Notes: generated from the letters alone by a model not told the origin. A stretch of 49,197 nt of DNA from Paulinella micropora (GCA_009731375.1 BJOX01000078.1:481939-531135), one strand, 5' to 3'. Shown: positions 1 to 12,620, numbered from the stretch's first letter. Numbers and translations: made by a program.

Positions 1-165
1 CCTCGGCTTAGTGCAGTCTTGCCCTCAGGAGCTCCATCGGTGGCGCCGATCATCAGGCGAGAGACTGACACGGGGAGGTGGAGGACCTCGAACAAGGGTA
101 TTGGAGGCTTATGTCCGTTGAGGATATGCCATTAGCTGCATCAGTACGCCTCAGATATAGTAAAT

Positions 166-198
<33 letters not shown>

Positions 199-364
199 TT
201 AGTTTTGTTGTTGTTGTGTTGTTGTTGTTGTTGTTGTTGTTGTTGCTATTATCTATATTGCTGCTATTGTTGTTACGCTCTCTCTCTCTCTCACTCTCTC
301 TCTTTCTCTTCCTCTTTCTCTCTCTCTCTTCCTCTTTCTCTCGATCTCTCTTCCTCTTTCTCTT

Positions 365-396
<32 letters not shown>

Positions 397-712
397 TCCT
401 CTCTCTCTCTCTCTCTCTCTCCTTCTTCTTCTTCTTCTTCTTCTTCTTCTTCTTCTTCTTCTTCTTCTTCTTCTTCTTCTTCGTTTTTATTGAGAGAACA
501 ATTTTACAATTGGACTCAGGGAACGTCCACGTGAAAAGTATAGCTAGTAAGTTATACCTTTATCCAAGGTGGAAACCTAGTTATTCAGTACTAGTTGAGA
601 GTATTAAGGAAGATATTAAATTAGTATTCAGCGGCTCAGTATTAATATTATATTATAGTTATTAAAATTAATACTTCTGTTTAGATATATTGTGCGGTGA
701 TGATATTATGAT
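1..712. repeat. Segment duplicated exactly at 2533-3244
   Basis: This block is repeated without visible change at an offset of 2532 bases. It has about 150 bases of ordinary sequence, then ATT, TTG, CT and CTT microsatellites, then about 200 bases of AT-rich sequence. The first copy ends at a 10-N gap and the second starts right after a long N gap, so an unresolved assembly duplication is more likely than a biological one. The leucine/serine/phenylalanine-rich reading frames here are microsatellite translations. Confidence 0.9.
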
Positions 713-722
713 NNNNNNNNNN

Positions 723-875
723 TATACTTTCTCTCTCTCTCTCTCTCTTCTCCCTCGATCTCTCTTTCTCTCTCTCACTCTCTCTTTCTCTTCCTCTTTT
801 CTCTCGATCTCTGCCTCTCTCTGTCTCTCTATCTCTCTCGCTCTCTCTCTCATCTCGCTCTCTCTCTCTCTCTCA

Positions 876-930
<55 letters not shown>

Positions 931-998
931 TTAAAAACATATACTCTATATATACTATAAAAAACATATATACTTTCTCTCTCTCTCTTCTCCCTCGA

Positions 999-1032
<34 letters not shown>

Positions 1033-1067
1033 TTTTTCTTTCTTTTTCTCTTTCTCTTTCTCTTCCA

Positions 1068-1099
<32 letters not shown>

Positions 1100-1104
1100 G
1101 CTCG

Positions 1105-1179
<75 letters not shown>

Positions 1180-1418
1180 NNNNNNNNNNNNNNNNNNNNN
1201 NNNNNNNNNNNNNNNNNNNNNNNNNNNNNNNNNNNNNNNNNNNNNNNNNNNNNNNNNNNNNNNNNNNNNNNNNNNNNNNNNNNNNNNNNNNNNNNNNNNN
1301 NNNNNNNNNNNNNNNNNNNNNNNNNNNNNNNNNNNNNNNNNNNNNNNNNNNNNNNNNNNNNNNNNNNNNNNNNNNNNNNNNNNNNNNNNNNNNNNNNNNN
1401 NNNNNNCCCCCCCCCCCC

Positions 1419-1456
<38 letters not shown>

Positions 1457-1527
1457 CTTCCTCTTTCTCTCTCTCTCTCTCTCTTCCTCTTTTTCTTCCT
1501 CTTTCTCTCTCTTCCTCTTTCTCTTCC

Positions 1528-1570
<43 letters not shown>

Positions 1571-1574
1571 CTTT
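723..1574. repeat. CT-rich microsatellite with internal gap 1180-1406
   Basis: Nearly pure (CT)n with TTTC and CTC interruptions, a duplicated short unit around 723 and 970 beginning TATACTTTCTCTCTC, and an N gap followed by a C homopolymer. No gene is supported. Confidence 0.9.
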
Positions 1575-2532
<958 letters not shown>

Positions 2533-2697
2533 CCTCGGCTTAGTGCAGTCTTGCCCTCAGGAGCTCCATCGGTGGCGCCGATCATCAGGCGAGAGACTGA
2601 CACGGGGAGGTGGAGGACCTCGAACAAGGGTATTGGAGGCTTATGTCCGTTGAGGATATGCCATTAGCTGCATCAGTACGCCTCAGATATAGTAAAT

Positions 2698-2730
<33 letters not shown>

Positions 2731-2896
2731 TTAGTTTTGTTGTTGTTGTGTTGTTGTTGTTGTTGTTGTTGTTGTTGCTATTATCTATATTGCTGCTATT
2801 GTTGTTACGCTCTCTCTCTCTCTCACTCTCTCTCTTTCTCTTCCTCTTTCTCTCTCTCTCTTCCTCTTTCTCTCGATCTCTCTTCCTCTTTCTCTT

Positions 2897-2928
<32 letters not shown>

Positions 2929-3244
2929 TCCTCTCTCTCTCTCTCTCTCTCTCCTTCTTCTTCTTCTTCTTCTTCTTCTTCTTCTTCTTCTTCTTCTTCT
3001 TCTTCTTCTTCTTCGTTTTTATTGAGAGAACAATTTTACAATTGGACTCAGGGAACGTCCACGTGAAAAGTATAGCTAGTAAGTTATACCTTTATCCAAG
3101 GTGGAAACCTAGTTATTCAGTACTAGTTGAGAGTATTAAGGAAGATATTAAATTAGTATTCAGCGGCTCAGTATTAATATTATATTATAGTTATTAAAAT
3201 TAATACTTCTGTTTAGATATATTGTGCGGTGATGATATTATGAT
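2533..3244. repeat. Second copy of segment 1-712
   Basis: Same sequence as 1-712, including microsatellite lengths. It continues without a gap into 3245 onward, so this copy is probably the correctly placed one. Confidence 0.9.
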
Positions 3245-3408
3245 GTTATGTTATGTATACATGTTATTGTAAAGGTGTAGTCGTTTATGTGCGGTGGCCC
3301 CCCCTCTCTTTTATTTTCCATCTAGAAGTGAAAGAGAGAGAGAGGGGGGGGGGGGGGGGGGGGGGGGTGGGGGGGGGGGGGGGNNNNNNNNNNGGTAGTA
3401 GACAAAGG

Positions 3409-3442
<34 letters not shown>

Positions 3443-4290
3443 CGCGCGCGCTGAGAATATCATTTTCGAAGCAACAGAACGAAAGAATAAGCCAACCAGA
3501 CTTCATGCCACATCTGACCCACCACATCTGGTCAGATATCGAAAAAGAAGGCATACTTAAGAGATGTAGTGCAAATTTACCATCAAGCCAGTCAAGATCT
3601 CCAGATTTACTTCAGCATCCGACATGTTCTGTGTTCACAAAGCAGGGAAGGGAGGATTACGACAGCAAACGACACAGTAATACTAACATGAAATCTAACA
3701 TGCTGGCATTTTATCCACTAACTCCGAATTATTTTTTTTGCCACTTTTCTCTGGCGGATGGAGAAAATTGGGGAGTTTTTATGTGTTGTGTGTGACCCAT
3801 TTTGTTTTGGGCGCCTTCGAGTGCTTTTCCAGGGGTGCACACAACGCATGCAGGTAGCATACAACGCTCACTGATGCTTTCGACAGAAATGTGTGACTTC
3901 TGCCTGGTTTTGCTCGTCTTAAGGAACCCAGCGGTCCCTCTCTGTCTTTTCACGTCCCAAGTCCATCCTGGAGGCGAAGCAAAGTTGTGTCGCGAGATCG
4001 TTTCAGTGGAGACAGCAAGGACTATCAACCGGATAGACTCTGCAGCGAGGTATATATCGTACATGGTTTCAGATTTCGTATGTCTGTGAGATCTTACGTT
4101 CTGTACGTTGGAAGAAGTCATGATGCATGGTCAACTTTGCATCTAGGCGTGGCACAGTGACCTAAGTATTGTTCATAAACTGCCACCACATCGCAACGCC
4201 AAGAGGTAATTCGTTACAGGTGTATATACGCGTGCGAGTACGTAAGATCTTACGTACGTATGAACGTCGTACCAGAAGTACGTACACATA
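3245..4290. other. Spacer with G homopolymer and no recognised gene
   Basis: It contains a long G run around 3345-3383 ending in a 10-N gap, a CT tract at about 3412-3440, and about 850 bases of ordinary sequence. Reading frames are open on both strands (for example 3253-3795 plus and 3729-4121 minus), but they overlap antisense, begin in low-complexity sequence and resemble nothing I recognise. Confidence 0.5.
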
Positions 4291-4295
4291 AATGT

Positions 4296-4946
4296 ATGTA
4301 TATGTATTGTATTGTATCGTATTGTATTTTATCGTATCGTATCGTATTGTTAGTGTATTGTATTGTATTGTATTGTATTGTATTATATTATATTGTATTG
4401 CATTGTCTTGTCTTGTCTTGTCTTGTTTTGTATTGTTTTGTATTGTATTGTATTGTATTGTATTGTATTGTATTGTACCTATTGTATCGTATTGTATCGT
4501 ATTGTATCGTATTGTATCGTATTGTATCGTATTGTATTGTATTGTATTGTATTGTATTGTATTGTATTGTATGTGTATGAATTATATTGCATGGTATTGT
4601 ATTGTATTGTGCTGTATTATATTGCATTGTATTGCATTGTATTGTATTGTACTGTATTGTATTGTATTGTATTGTATTGTATTGTGGTATTTTTTTTTTT
4701 TTTTTTGTATTTGTATTTGTATTGTATTGTATTGTATGTGTATTGTATTGTATGTGTATTGCATTGTATTGTGAATTGTATTGTATTGTATTGTATTGTA
4801 TTGCATTGTATTGCATTGTCTTGTCTTGTCTTGTATTGTATTGTATTGTATTGTATTGTATTGTATTGTATTGTATTGTATTGTATTGTATTGTATCTAT
4901 TGCATTGCATGGTATTATATTGGATTGCATTGTATTGTATTGATTG
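4296..4946. repeat. (TATTG)n pentanucleotide satellite
   Basis: About 650 bases of TATTG units with variants (TCTTG, TATCG, TGCAT) and an internal T homopolymer at about 4690. All long apparent frames, rich in C-I-V-L-Y, come from the repeat. Confidence 0.95.
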
Positions 4947-4947
4947 T

Positions 4948-5460
4948 ATGTATGTATGCATGTATGCATGTATGTATGTATGTATGTATGTATGTGTATA
5001 CATACAAACATACATACATACATACACATACATATACATAAATACATACATACATACATACATACATACATACATACATACATTCATTCATTCATACATT
5101 CATATATACATACATAGATACATTACAGACATACATTACATACATACATACATACATGCATACATACATGCATACATACATGCATACATACATGCATACA
5201 TAGATACATACATGCATGCATGCATGCATACATACATACATACATACATACATGTATGTATGTTATTTTATGTTATGTTATGTTATGTATGTATGTATGT
5301 ATGTATGTATTTATGTATGATGCATGTATGTACATGTATGTATGTATGCATGTATGTATGTATGTATGTAAGTATTTATGTATGTATGTATTTACGTACG
5401 TACATACGTATGTACGTATGTACGTACGTACGTATGTATGTATGTATGTATGTATGTATG
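4948..5460. repeat. (TATG/CATA)n microsatellite, both orientations
   Basis: TATG units switch to CATA units around 5000 and back to TATG around 5250, giving inverted-repeat potential. It lies just upstream of the first exon-like island. Confidence 0.9.
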
Positions 5461-5467
5461 CGTACAG

Positions 5468-5503
5468 CTGCCAGACACATCTTAAGTCATGGCTGCCCAA
5501 ACA
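5468..5503 (+). CDS. Exon-like island, copy 1 of 2
   Basis: The island is preceded by a TACAG acceptor and followed by a GTATGT donor, with microsatellite on both sides. It can encode CQTHLKSWLPKQ. The second copy at 5570 encodes the related SQAHLKPWLLK in the same phase, which suggests conserved coding sequence duplicated with its intron. Product unknown. Confidence 0.4.
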
Positions 5504-5569
5504 GTATGTATCCATGTATGTATGTATGTATGTATTTATAAAAATACATCTAATTATGTATGCATACAG

Positions 5570-5678
5570 CTCCCAGGCGCATCTTAAGCCATGGCTGCTC
5601 AAGCGCCGCCGCGCCACCGCCGGTCCAGAAAAACAGGCCACTCGGGTCACTTTTGTTTCTCTTGCCATTGCAATCTAA
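5570..5678 (+). CDS. Exon-like island, copy 2 of 2 (longer)
   Basis: Homologous to 5468-5503 but open for about 36 codons after the acceptor, with a basic Arg-rich stretch. It could be the parental copy or a longer exon. No family recognised. Confidence 0.4.
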
Positions 5679-6309
5679 CCGCTGCATTTACGACCGATAC
5701 ATCCGGTAAAATTTTCGAAAAAAAATGTATCTTGTAGGAGGGTGGCAAGCATACGGATGACGAAGACGGCGTGTACACTGCCAACTTGATGGCCAAGGCA
5801 GAAGTCTTTGCCAGTTGTAAACTATCAACCCCCCCCCTCAAATAATCCATTTCTATGTCTTGGTTTTTGTTTATTATTTGTTGATCTCTCTTTCGGAAAG
5901 AGGGGTTGGAGACTCGGGGGGGGGGGGGGGGGGGGGGGGGNNNNNNNNNNNNNNNNNNNNNNNNNNNNNNNNNNNNNNNNNNNNNNNNNNNNNNNNNNNN
6001 NNNNNNNNNNNNNNNNNNNNNNNNNNNNNNNNNNNNNNNNNNNNNTTTTTTTTTTGTTTTACTCAATAATATAAAGACATATATTGTTTCTATCAATCTT
6101 GTCTTGAGGGTGCTATGAGGTGACATTGGGCAAGTCGCAGCCAAAGTACTATCTCGTCAAGCCACATGCTTTGCGACCGTTGTGCAGGTATTTTGCCTGC
6201 ATGCGAATCAAAACCAGTATTTATTTTCCATGCATGCACATTAAAGGCAGTATCTATGTATGGCTTGGTAGCGTGGCAACTCAAATGATTCCGGGCTACT
6301 GCAGCTTCA
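5679..6309. other. Spacer with gap 5941-6045
   Basis: Ordinary sequence with a G homopolymer running into an N gap and a T homopolymer after it. Nothing recognisable is coded on either strand. A possible exon end lies just before the TATG tract at about 6310. Confidence 0.5.
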
Positions 6310-6488
6310 GGGTATGTATGTATGTATGTATGTATGTATGTCTGCATGTATGTACATAACATACGTATGTATGTATGTATGTATGTATGTATGTCTGCAT
6401 GTATGCATGTATATATATATTTATGTACGTATGTGTGTATGTACGTATGTATGTACGTATGTATGTACGTATGTATGTATGTATGTAG

Positions 6489-6536
6489 GACATGCTGTTG
6501 GAGGAGGAAAGCCAAAAAGAGGAGCGAGTGGTGCGG
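6489..6536 (+). CDS. Exon-like island (16 codons)
   Basis: Bounded by GTAG before and GGGTAC after, between TATG and CATA tracts. Its open frame gives an acidic/basic helix-like peptide starting DMLLEEESQKEE. Length is exactly 48 bases. Function unknown; coding assignment rests on boundaries and composition only. Confidence 0.45.
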
Positions 6537-6694
6537 GTACATATATCATATGCATGCATGCATACATGCGTACATGTATCCATTTTTGCATGCATGCATG
6601 TATGCCTTTATTGCATGCATGCATGCATACCTCCATGCATGCATGCATACATACATACATACATATATTCATTCATTCATACATACACATATAG

Positions 6695-6727
6695 GTCCAT
6701 AAGACCAGTCGGAGGCAAACAGGAAAC
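6695..6727 (+). CDS. Exon-like island, copy 1 of a pair
   Basis: Follows ATAG and precedes a GTAAC donor. Related to 6838-6870 (shared CATAAG and AGGAAACGTAAC blocks), indicating duplication of the exon with its donor. Confidence 0.35.
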
Positions 6728-6837
6728 GTAACGGAATATGCATGCATGCATACATACATACATACATACATACATAACTACATATATACATACATAGATA
6801 CGTACGTACGTACGTACATACATACATACATACATAG

Positions 6838-6870
6838 GTACATAAGGAAAGTTGGGAGCAGAAAGGAAAC
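6838..6870 (+). CDS. Exon-like island, copy 2 of a pair
   Basis: Same architecture as 6695-6727, with the same donor sequence. The reading may instead continue to about 6899 before the CTT tract. Confidence 0.35.
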
Positions 6871-6897
6871 GTAACTGCAGGTGGTGGACTGGCGAAT

Positions 6898-7036
6898 GCT
6901 TCTTCTTTTTCTTCTTCTTCTTCTTCTTCTTCTTCTTCTTCTTCTTCTTCTTCTTCTTCGTCTTCTTCTTCTTCCTCCTCCTCCTCCTCCTCATCATCAT
7001 CATCATCCTCATCATCCTCCTCCTCCTCCTCCTCCC
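6898..7036. repeat. (CTT)n/(CTC)n/(ATC)n triplet microsatellite
   Basis: Pure triplet repeats. The long minus-strand Glu/Asp frame and the plus-strand Phe/Leu frame across it are artefacts of the repeat. Confidence 0.95.
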
Positions 7037-7090
7037 CAACACAAACTCTTCTCAACATTCTGCAAGGAGACAACCTCACACGTTTAGCAG

Positions 7091-7147
7091 AGATGTTAAT
7101 ATGCTTCCTGTGGCTCGCCGCTAGCGATTTCAAACTGGACCATCTAG
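7091..7147 (+). CDS. Exon-like island, copy 1
   Basis: Ends ...GACCATCTAG followed by GTGTAC. Its frame contains CFLWLAASDFKLDHL; the copy at 7423-7472 reads CFLWPSASDFNLDHL. The conservative differences argue that this was once coding. A third, more diverged copy is at about 7270-7308. Confidence 0.45.
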
Positions 7148-7208
7148 GTGTACATACATACACACATGCATACATACATGCACACATGCACACTTACTTA
7201 CTTACTTG

Positions 7209-7258
<50 letters not shown>

Positions 7259-7488
7259 TACGTACATACACTGCACTTCTTTGGCTTGCCGAAAAGTGGA
7301 TCATATAGGCATACATACATACATACATACATACACATACATACATACATACATACATCATGCATACATACATACATCATACATACATACATACATACAT
7401 ACATACATACATACATACATACACTGTGCTTCCTCTGGCCTTCCGCCAGCGATTTTAATCTGGACCATCTAGGTATTCATACATAGTA

Positions 7489-7543
<55 letters not shown>

Positions 7544-7562
7544 CATGCATACATACATACAT
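7148..7562. repeat. CATA and ACTT microsatellite introns
   Basis: CATA/ACTT tracts at 7150-7262, CATA at 7309-7422 and 7488-7562, separated by copies of the same exon-like unit. Confidence 0.85.
7423..7472 (+). CDS. Exon-like island, copy 2
   Basis: Duplicate of 7091-7147 with the same end (GACCATCTAG then GTATTC). See that entry for the conserved peptide. Confidence 0.45.
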
Positions 7563-7564
7563 AG

Positions 7565-7635
7565 GTATCGATGAGAAAGGAAGATTGGTCTGCCTTGATT
7601 TCGGAGAATCGCTGATTCCTTTCTTTTACACTCAG
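7565..7635 (+). CDS. Exon-like island (about 24 codons)
   Basis: Acceptor ATAG at 7561-7564 and donor GTATGT at 7636. Phase 2 is open and gives a protein-like peptide beginning IDEKGRLVCLDFGES. The sequence has no low complexity and is flanked on both sides by TATG/CATA introns. Family not recognised. Confidence 0.5.
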
Positions 7636-7639
7636 GTAT

Positions 7640-7730
7640 GTATAGTATGCATGTATGTATGTATGTATGTATGTATGTGCTTTCATGCGCTAACGAAGGA
7701 GCTTGCCTGCATCTATCTATCTATCTATCA

Positions 7731-7765
<35 letters not shown>

Positions 7766-7838
7766 CATCTATCTATCCTTCAATCGTCCATCCTTCAATC
7801 CGTCTATTCGCTTATGTATCTATCTATCTATCTATCTG

Positions 7839-7869
<31 letters not shown>

Positions 7870-7872
7870 CTA
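7640..7872. repeat. TATG then CTAT microsatellite intron
   Basis: A TATG tract, about 30 ordinary bases and a long CTAT tract with CCAT variants, ending in CTCTAG, the apparent acceptor of the next exon. Confidence 0.85.
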
Positions 7873-7873
7873 G

Positions 7874-8003
7874 GCTGAATATGGGAAAAGAAATTGGTGT
7901 TTTGACCTCTCCATGTCAGATCTGCAGCGATTGCCTAACTTTGTTTCTTATCGCACTTCTAACTATTTTGCTGACCAAGCTGAGATTCTTTATCCTGGTC
8001 ATA
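7874..8003 (+). CDS. Exon-like island (about 43 codons), founder of a fourfold array
   Basis: Begins after CTCTAG and reads openly as AEYGKRNWCFDLSMSD..., ending ...AEILYPGH before an ACATA-type repeat. It is among the longest ordinary coding-like islands of the host part. Three partial copies of its 3' half follow at 8160, 8376 and 8524. I cannot name the family. Confidence 0.5.
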
Positions 8004-8800
8004 TAACAAAACATAACACAACATGACGTAATATAACATGACATGACATGGTATAACATAACATGACATGACATAACATAACATAACATAACATAATATA
8101 ACATAACATATACTACATAATGTGTACATACATATATCTATACATACATCTATACACGTTTCTTATCGCTCTTCTAACTGTTTTTTTGACTAAGCTGAGA
8201 CTCTTTATCCTGGTCATATAGCACAACATAACACAACATGATGTAATATAACATGACATGACATGGTATAACATAACATAACATGACATAACATATCATA
8301 ACATAACATAACATAACATAACATATACTACATAATATGTACATACATATATCTATACATACATCTATACACGTTTCTTATCGCTCTTCTAACTATTTTG
8401 TTGACTAAGCTGAGACTCTTTATCCTGTTCATATAACACAACATAACACAACATGACGTAATATGACATGACATAACATGGCATAACATAACATAACATG
8501 ACATAACATGACATAAAATGACAGTATCTCTTATTGCTATTCTAACTATTTTGTGGACCAAGCCGAAACTCTTTATCCTGCTCATGTAGCATAACATGTC
8601 ATCACATGACATAACATAACATGACATGAAATGGCATGACATACACGACATAACATGACATAACATAACATAAGATAACATATACCTCCATGTATACATA
8701 CATATGCATATATAACATAATAACATAACATAACATAACATAAACTTACATGTATATATATACATATGCATACAGATATATACATACATCCATACATACA
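8004..8800 (+). repeat. Tandem array of exon 3' halves plus (ACATA)n introns
   Basis: Copies of the preceding exon's 3' half begin near 8160, 8376 and 8524, each followed by ACATA/ATAAC repeats. Copies 2 and 3 carry an in-frame TAA (GAC TAA GCT). Copy 4 is open, with several substitutions (SNYFVDQAETLYP). Period is about 215 then 150 bases. Confidence 0.7.
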
Positions 8801-8951
8801 TAGGTCTGTTTAAGCCACTGTCTGCTAGCGAGGAGGTAAACAGAAGAGATGAATAGATATCTATGTTTATACATTTACAAATATGAACTGTTCAACATGG
8901 ACAGTAAATGCTGCAGAAAATATTCTACATATCTGTAGATGCATGTTGGTG

Positions 8952-8952
8952 C

Positions 8953-8987
<35 letters not shown>

Positions 8988-8994
8988 CGTGCAG
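8952..8994. repeat. (TG)n with polypyrimidine-free acceptor
   Basis: A short TGTG tract ending GCGTGCGTGCAG, immediately 5' of the next exon-like island. Confidence 0.8.
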
Positions 8995-9069
8995 TTTCGA
9001 CAGGCCGTGCATCGGGCGTTGTTACGTCGTTTGATTTTCCCTCCATGGGCTATCTTTGTGGGACTCGAG
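8995..9069 (+). CDS. Exon-like island (25 codons), copy 1 of 3
   Basis: Follows TGCAG and precedes GTTCTA. One frame gives FRQAVHRALLRRLIFPPW.... The 3' part recurs at 9170-9218 and 9322-9356 with conservative changes in this frame (AIFVGLE, AVFLGLE, AIFIGLE), which supports frame and strand. Product unknown. Confidence 0.5.
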
Positions 9070-9252
9070 GTTCTACTTCCTTCCTTCCTTCCTTCCTTCC
9101 TTGCTTCCTTACTTCCTTACTTCCTTACTTCCTTACTTCCTTTATTACTTACTACTTACTTACTCGATGTTACGTCGTTTGACTTTCCCTCCATGGGCTG
9201 TCTTCTTAGGTCTCGAGGTGTGCTACTTACTTACTTACTTACTTACTTACTT

Positions 9253-9283
<31 letters not shown>

Positions 9284-9284
9284 G

Positions 9285-9323
<39 letters not shown>

Positions 9324-9480
9324 TCCCTTCATGGGCTATCTTCATAGGACTCGAGATAATACTTACTTACTTACTTGCCTACTTGCTTACTTGCTTACTT
9401 ACTTGCTTACTTACTTGCTTGCTTGCTTGCTTTACTTACTTACTTACTTATTTACTCACTTGCTTGCTTCGTTATTGAGT
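9070..9480 (+). repeat. (TTCC/TACT)n introns with two exon copies
   Basis: TTCC and TACT repeats broken by two degenerate copies (9170-9218 and 9322-9356) of the preceding exon's 3' half. The Leu/Thr/Tyr-rich frames across it are repeat translations. Confidence 0.85.
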
Positions 9481-10294
9481 GACTGACTAACTAAATTACT
9501 TCCTAATTTACTCTGACTTATCAAGCGTCTGATAAAGCGAGCTGGCTTACAGATTAAGTACTTTCTCACTAAGTCTCATTCTACACTACCCAAATATTTG
9601 GGTTCTGCAGCTGATTGCCTACACAGCGCCACCCCAGACCACAATGTTCAGGACTGAAAGCCGTATAGGGGGCACCCAAACCCGAAATTCTGGATAGGAT
9701 AGGATAGGATAGGATAGGATAGGATAGGATAGGACAGGATAGGATAGAATAGGATGATCGAACTAGCCTGACTTCGCGACCTAGGTGTTTGGCTCGGAAG
9801 ACATGCACGTAGCCTGTCAGCTCGCTCAATTCTTAAGCCAGCGCACTTCGGAACTCCGCACCCGCGCGCTTGAGTAAGTAAGTAAGTAAGTAAGTGAGTA
9901 AGTAAGCGAGTAAGTAGGAGGGGGAAAATGAAATGGATGGAGAAAGAAGGGGAAAAGAAAGAAAGGAAAGAGGGAAAGAAAGGAAAGGGAAAGAAAGGAA
10001 AAGGAAAGAAAGGAAAGGGAAAGAAAAGAAGGACTGGAAAGGAAATGAAAGGAAATGAAAGGAAAGGCACTTACTACAACTAACTGGCTTACCTACTGAC
10101 CTAGGTGTCGCGCTTTTGTTAGCTACATGCTGAACTAAGGCGAGGCAGGCGCAAGTCAGTTAGTAGTAGTAACTACCTTTCCATTCCTTTCCTTTCTTTT
10201 CCTTTCCTTTCCTTTCATTTCATTTCCTTTCCTTTCCTTTCCATTCCATTCCTTTCCGTTTCCTTTCCTTTCCTTTCCTTCCTCCCTTTCTTAG
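9481..10294. repeat. Spacer with (AGGAT)n, (AAGT)n and (GGAAA/CCTTT)n
   Basis: Ordinary sequence at 9481-9690, AGGAT pentamers at 9691-9750, AAGT at 9872-9917, GGAAA purine tract at 9920-10070 and its complementary CCTTT tract at 10170-10290. A degenerate copy of the next exon, with an in-frame stop, lies at about 10105-10155. Confidence 0.75.
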
Positions 10295-10428
10295 GTGTCC
10301 TGCTTTCGTCAGCTACATACTAGACCAAGGCGAGATAGCTATGTGTGAGTTTTTACAAGAGCTGGATGCACAGAGTGAGTTCTGGCACCTCCGCTACTTC
10401 AGAGACCACAACGCCCAGGAGCTTTCAT
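10295..10428 (+). CDS. Exon-like island (about 44 codons)
   Basis: Acceptor TTCTTAG after a CCTTT polypyrimidine tract; donor within TTTCATGTATG. The open frame contains MCEFLQELDAQSEFWHLRYF, a soluble helix-like sequence. It is one of the most protein-like stretches in the host part, but I do not recognise the family. Confidence 0.55.
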
Positions 10429-10640
10429 GTATGCATGTATGTATGTCTGTCTGTATGTGTGTATGTATGTATGTATGTATGTATGTATGTATGTATGCAT
10501 GTATGTATGCATGTATGTATGGATGGATGGATGGATGGATGGATGGATGGATGGATGGATGCATGTTGTATGGATGTATATATGGATGTATGTATGGATG
10601 GATGAATGCGTGTCTGTGAGTGAGTGGACGAGTGTTGATA
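10429..10640. repeat. TATG/GATG microsatellite intron
   Basis: TATG then GGAT units. No coding signal beyond the repeat. Confidence 0.9.
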
Positions 10641-10717
10641 TGCACGTGCATATAAATGTATTTGTTTGCGTGGAGCTCTGCATGGGTGTATGCAGATATA
10701 TATAAATTTGAAATCAG

Positions 10718-10789
10718 GGTACAGTGTACATGTCGTGGTTTGTAGCAATCTTCCACGCTGAAATGACAGCCAGCTACCGCGCACTGCAG
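10718..10789 (+). CDS. Exon-like island (24 codons)
   Basis: Exactly 72 bases between AAATCAG and GTAGCA, open in phase 0 and beginning GTVYMSWFVAIFHAEM. Good splice-like boundaries and ordinary composition. Product unknown. Confidence 0.55.
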
Positions 10790-11010
10790 GTAGCAAAATG
10801 TGGGGGAGGAGGAGGGGGAGGGCAGAGAACGCTAACGACAAAGACAGGGACATAGACACTAGTAGAGACAAGATATGAGATAGATCTACAGGAGACAGAC
10901 AGACAGACAGACAGAGACAGGCAGAGACAGGCAGAGACAGGCAGACAAGAGAATCGAGATGAAGGTCGAGATGAAATGTCGCCTAGGTCTTACTCGTTGA
11001 TGTCTGTTAG

Positions 11011-11097
11011 GTGTTACTACAAGTGGTTGCGCTGGAGAAAGTGGATGTGGAGAGCATGGGTGCGCTTTGCCAAGTGCGCGCCTTGTGTGAGCATGAG
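11011..11097 (+). CDS. Exon-like island (29 codons), copy 1 of 3
   Basis: Exactly 87 bases between TGTTAG and GTAGGT, phase 0, reading VLLQVVALEKVDVESMG.... Shortened copies of its 3' end occur at about 11457-11500 (with a stop, ...GAGCATTAG) and 12637-12676, each again followed by GTAGGT and a GATA intron. Confidence 0.55.
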
Positions 11098-11536
<439 letters not shown>

Positions 11537-12516
11537 ATGAGATATCGACTAATGTCAGAAAAAAGGAGCTTCTGATTTCGTCAACCAAGGAAGTCTGTGG
11601 GTAAAGTATTAACCCGATGCCCAGCTAAGCCGTGATGTTTGCACGGAAGGGACTGATACAGGCGATACCAAAGCTCCCTAGTACCAGGNNNNNNNNNNNN
11701 NNNNNNNNNNNNNNNNNNNNNNNNNNNNNNNNNNNNNNNNNNNNNNNNNNNNNNNNNNNNNNNNNNNNNNNNNNNNNNNNNNNNNNNNNNNNNNNNNNNN
11801 NNNNNNNNNNNNNNNNNNNNNNNNNNNNNNNNNNNNNNNNNNNNNNNNNNNNNNNNNNNNNNNNNNNNNNNNNNNNNNNNNNNNNNNNNNNNNNNNNNNN
11901 NNNNNNNNNNNNNNNNNNNNNNNNNNNNNNNNNNNNNNNNNNNNNNNNNNNNNNNNNNNNNNNNNNNNNNNNNNNNNNNNNNNTGACACCTCAAGTGGCC
12001 TTGGTTCGATCCGTGGAGTAAGTGATGAGATCAACTGATGAGATATCGACTAATGTCAGAAAAAAGGAGCTTCTGATTTCGTCAACCAAGGAAGTCTGTG
12101 GGTAAAGTATTAACCNNNNNNNNNNNNNNNNNNNNNNNNNNNNNNNNNNNNNNNNNNNNNNNNNNNNNNNNNNNNNNNNNNNNNNNNNNNNNNNNNNNNN
12201 NNNNNNNNNNNNNNNNNNNNNNNNNNACGCGCTCCCACCTCCATTACAGAGGGCCCAGTAAGCAGATGGAGTTTCGAGACTGTTCGACAGTCTAGTATAA
12301 ACCGACAGAGCACTGTGGGTTTTATTCCGGGCTCAACAAGCGAGAAAGGGCACCCTGAGGGAACAGGATTGTGCTTCCCGTCGCTATTTCGGCATGTGAC
12401 TTATAGGCGTATGGCTAGGCACACATAAGGCACCCCACCACGGGCCCAGCACACCCACACCATCCCCTAATTCTCTGTCTGTCGACAGATGGCACCCATT
12501 TCAAAAAATCAAGCCC

Positions 12517-12517
<1 letters not shown>
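11537..12517. other. Gapped spacer with short duplication
   Basis: About 78 bases beginning GATGAGATATCGACTAATGT occur at 11537-11614 and again at about 12037-12115. N gaps occupy 11689-11983 and 12116-12226, so the duplication may be a scaffolding artefact. Bases 12227-12517 are ordinary sequence without a recognised gene. Confidence 0.6.
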
Positions 12518-12553
<36 letters not shown>

Positions 12554-12574
12554 GGATGGATGGATGGATGGATG

Positions 12575-12620
<46 letters not shown>

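Larger units (their letters stand above)
6310..6837. repeat. TATG/CATA microsatellite introns
   Basis: TATG tract (6310-6486), mixed GCATGCAT/CATA tract (6540-6690) and CATA/CGTA tract (6738-6836). The three tracts are interrupted only by the exon-like islands listed separately, as expected if they are intron bodies. Confidence 0.8.

Noticed and set aside
3253-4121. Two opposing frames of 180 and 130 codons
   Set aside because: They overlap antisense, start in low complexity or lack any recognisable motif; there is no reason to prefer either.
4260-5541. Long overlapping frames on both strands, up to 392 codons
   Set aside because: They translate TATTG and TATG/CATA repeats in every phase; composition is purely repeat-derived.
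6669-7193. Minus-strand Glu/Asp-rich frame of 174 codons
   Set aside because: Its acidic core is the CTT/CTC/ATC microsatellite and its ends are CATA repeats.
11984-12025. Possible tRNA gene end (GGTTCGATCC, B-box-like)
   Set aside because: The B-box-like stretch is one base short, no acceptor stem or A box is present, and the upstream sequence is N.
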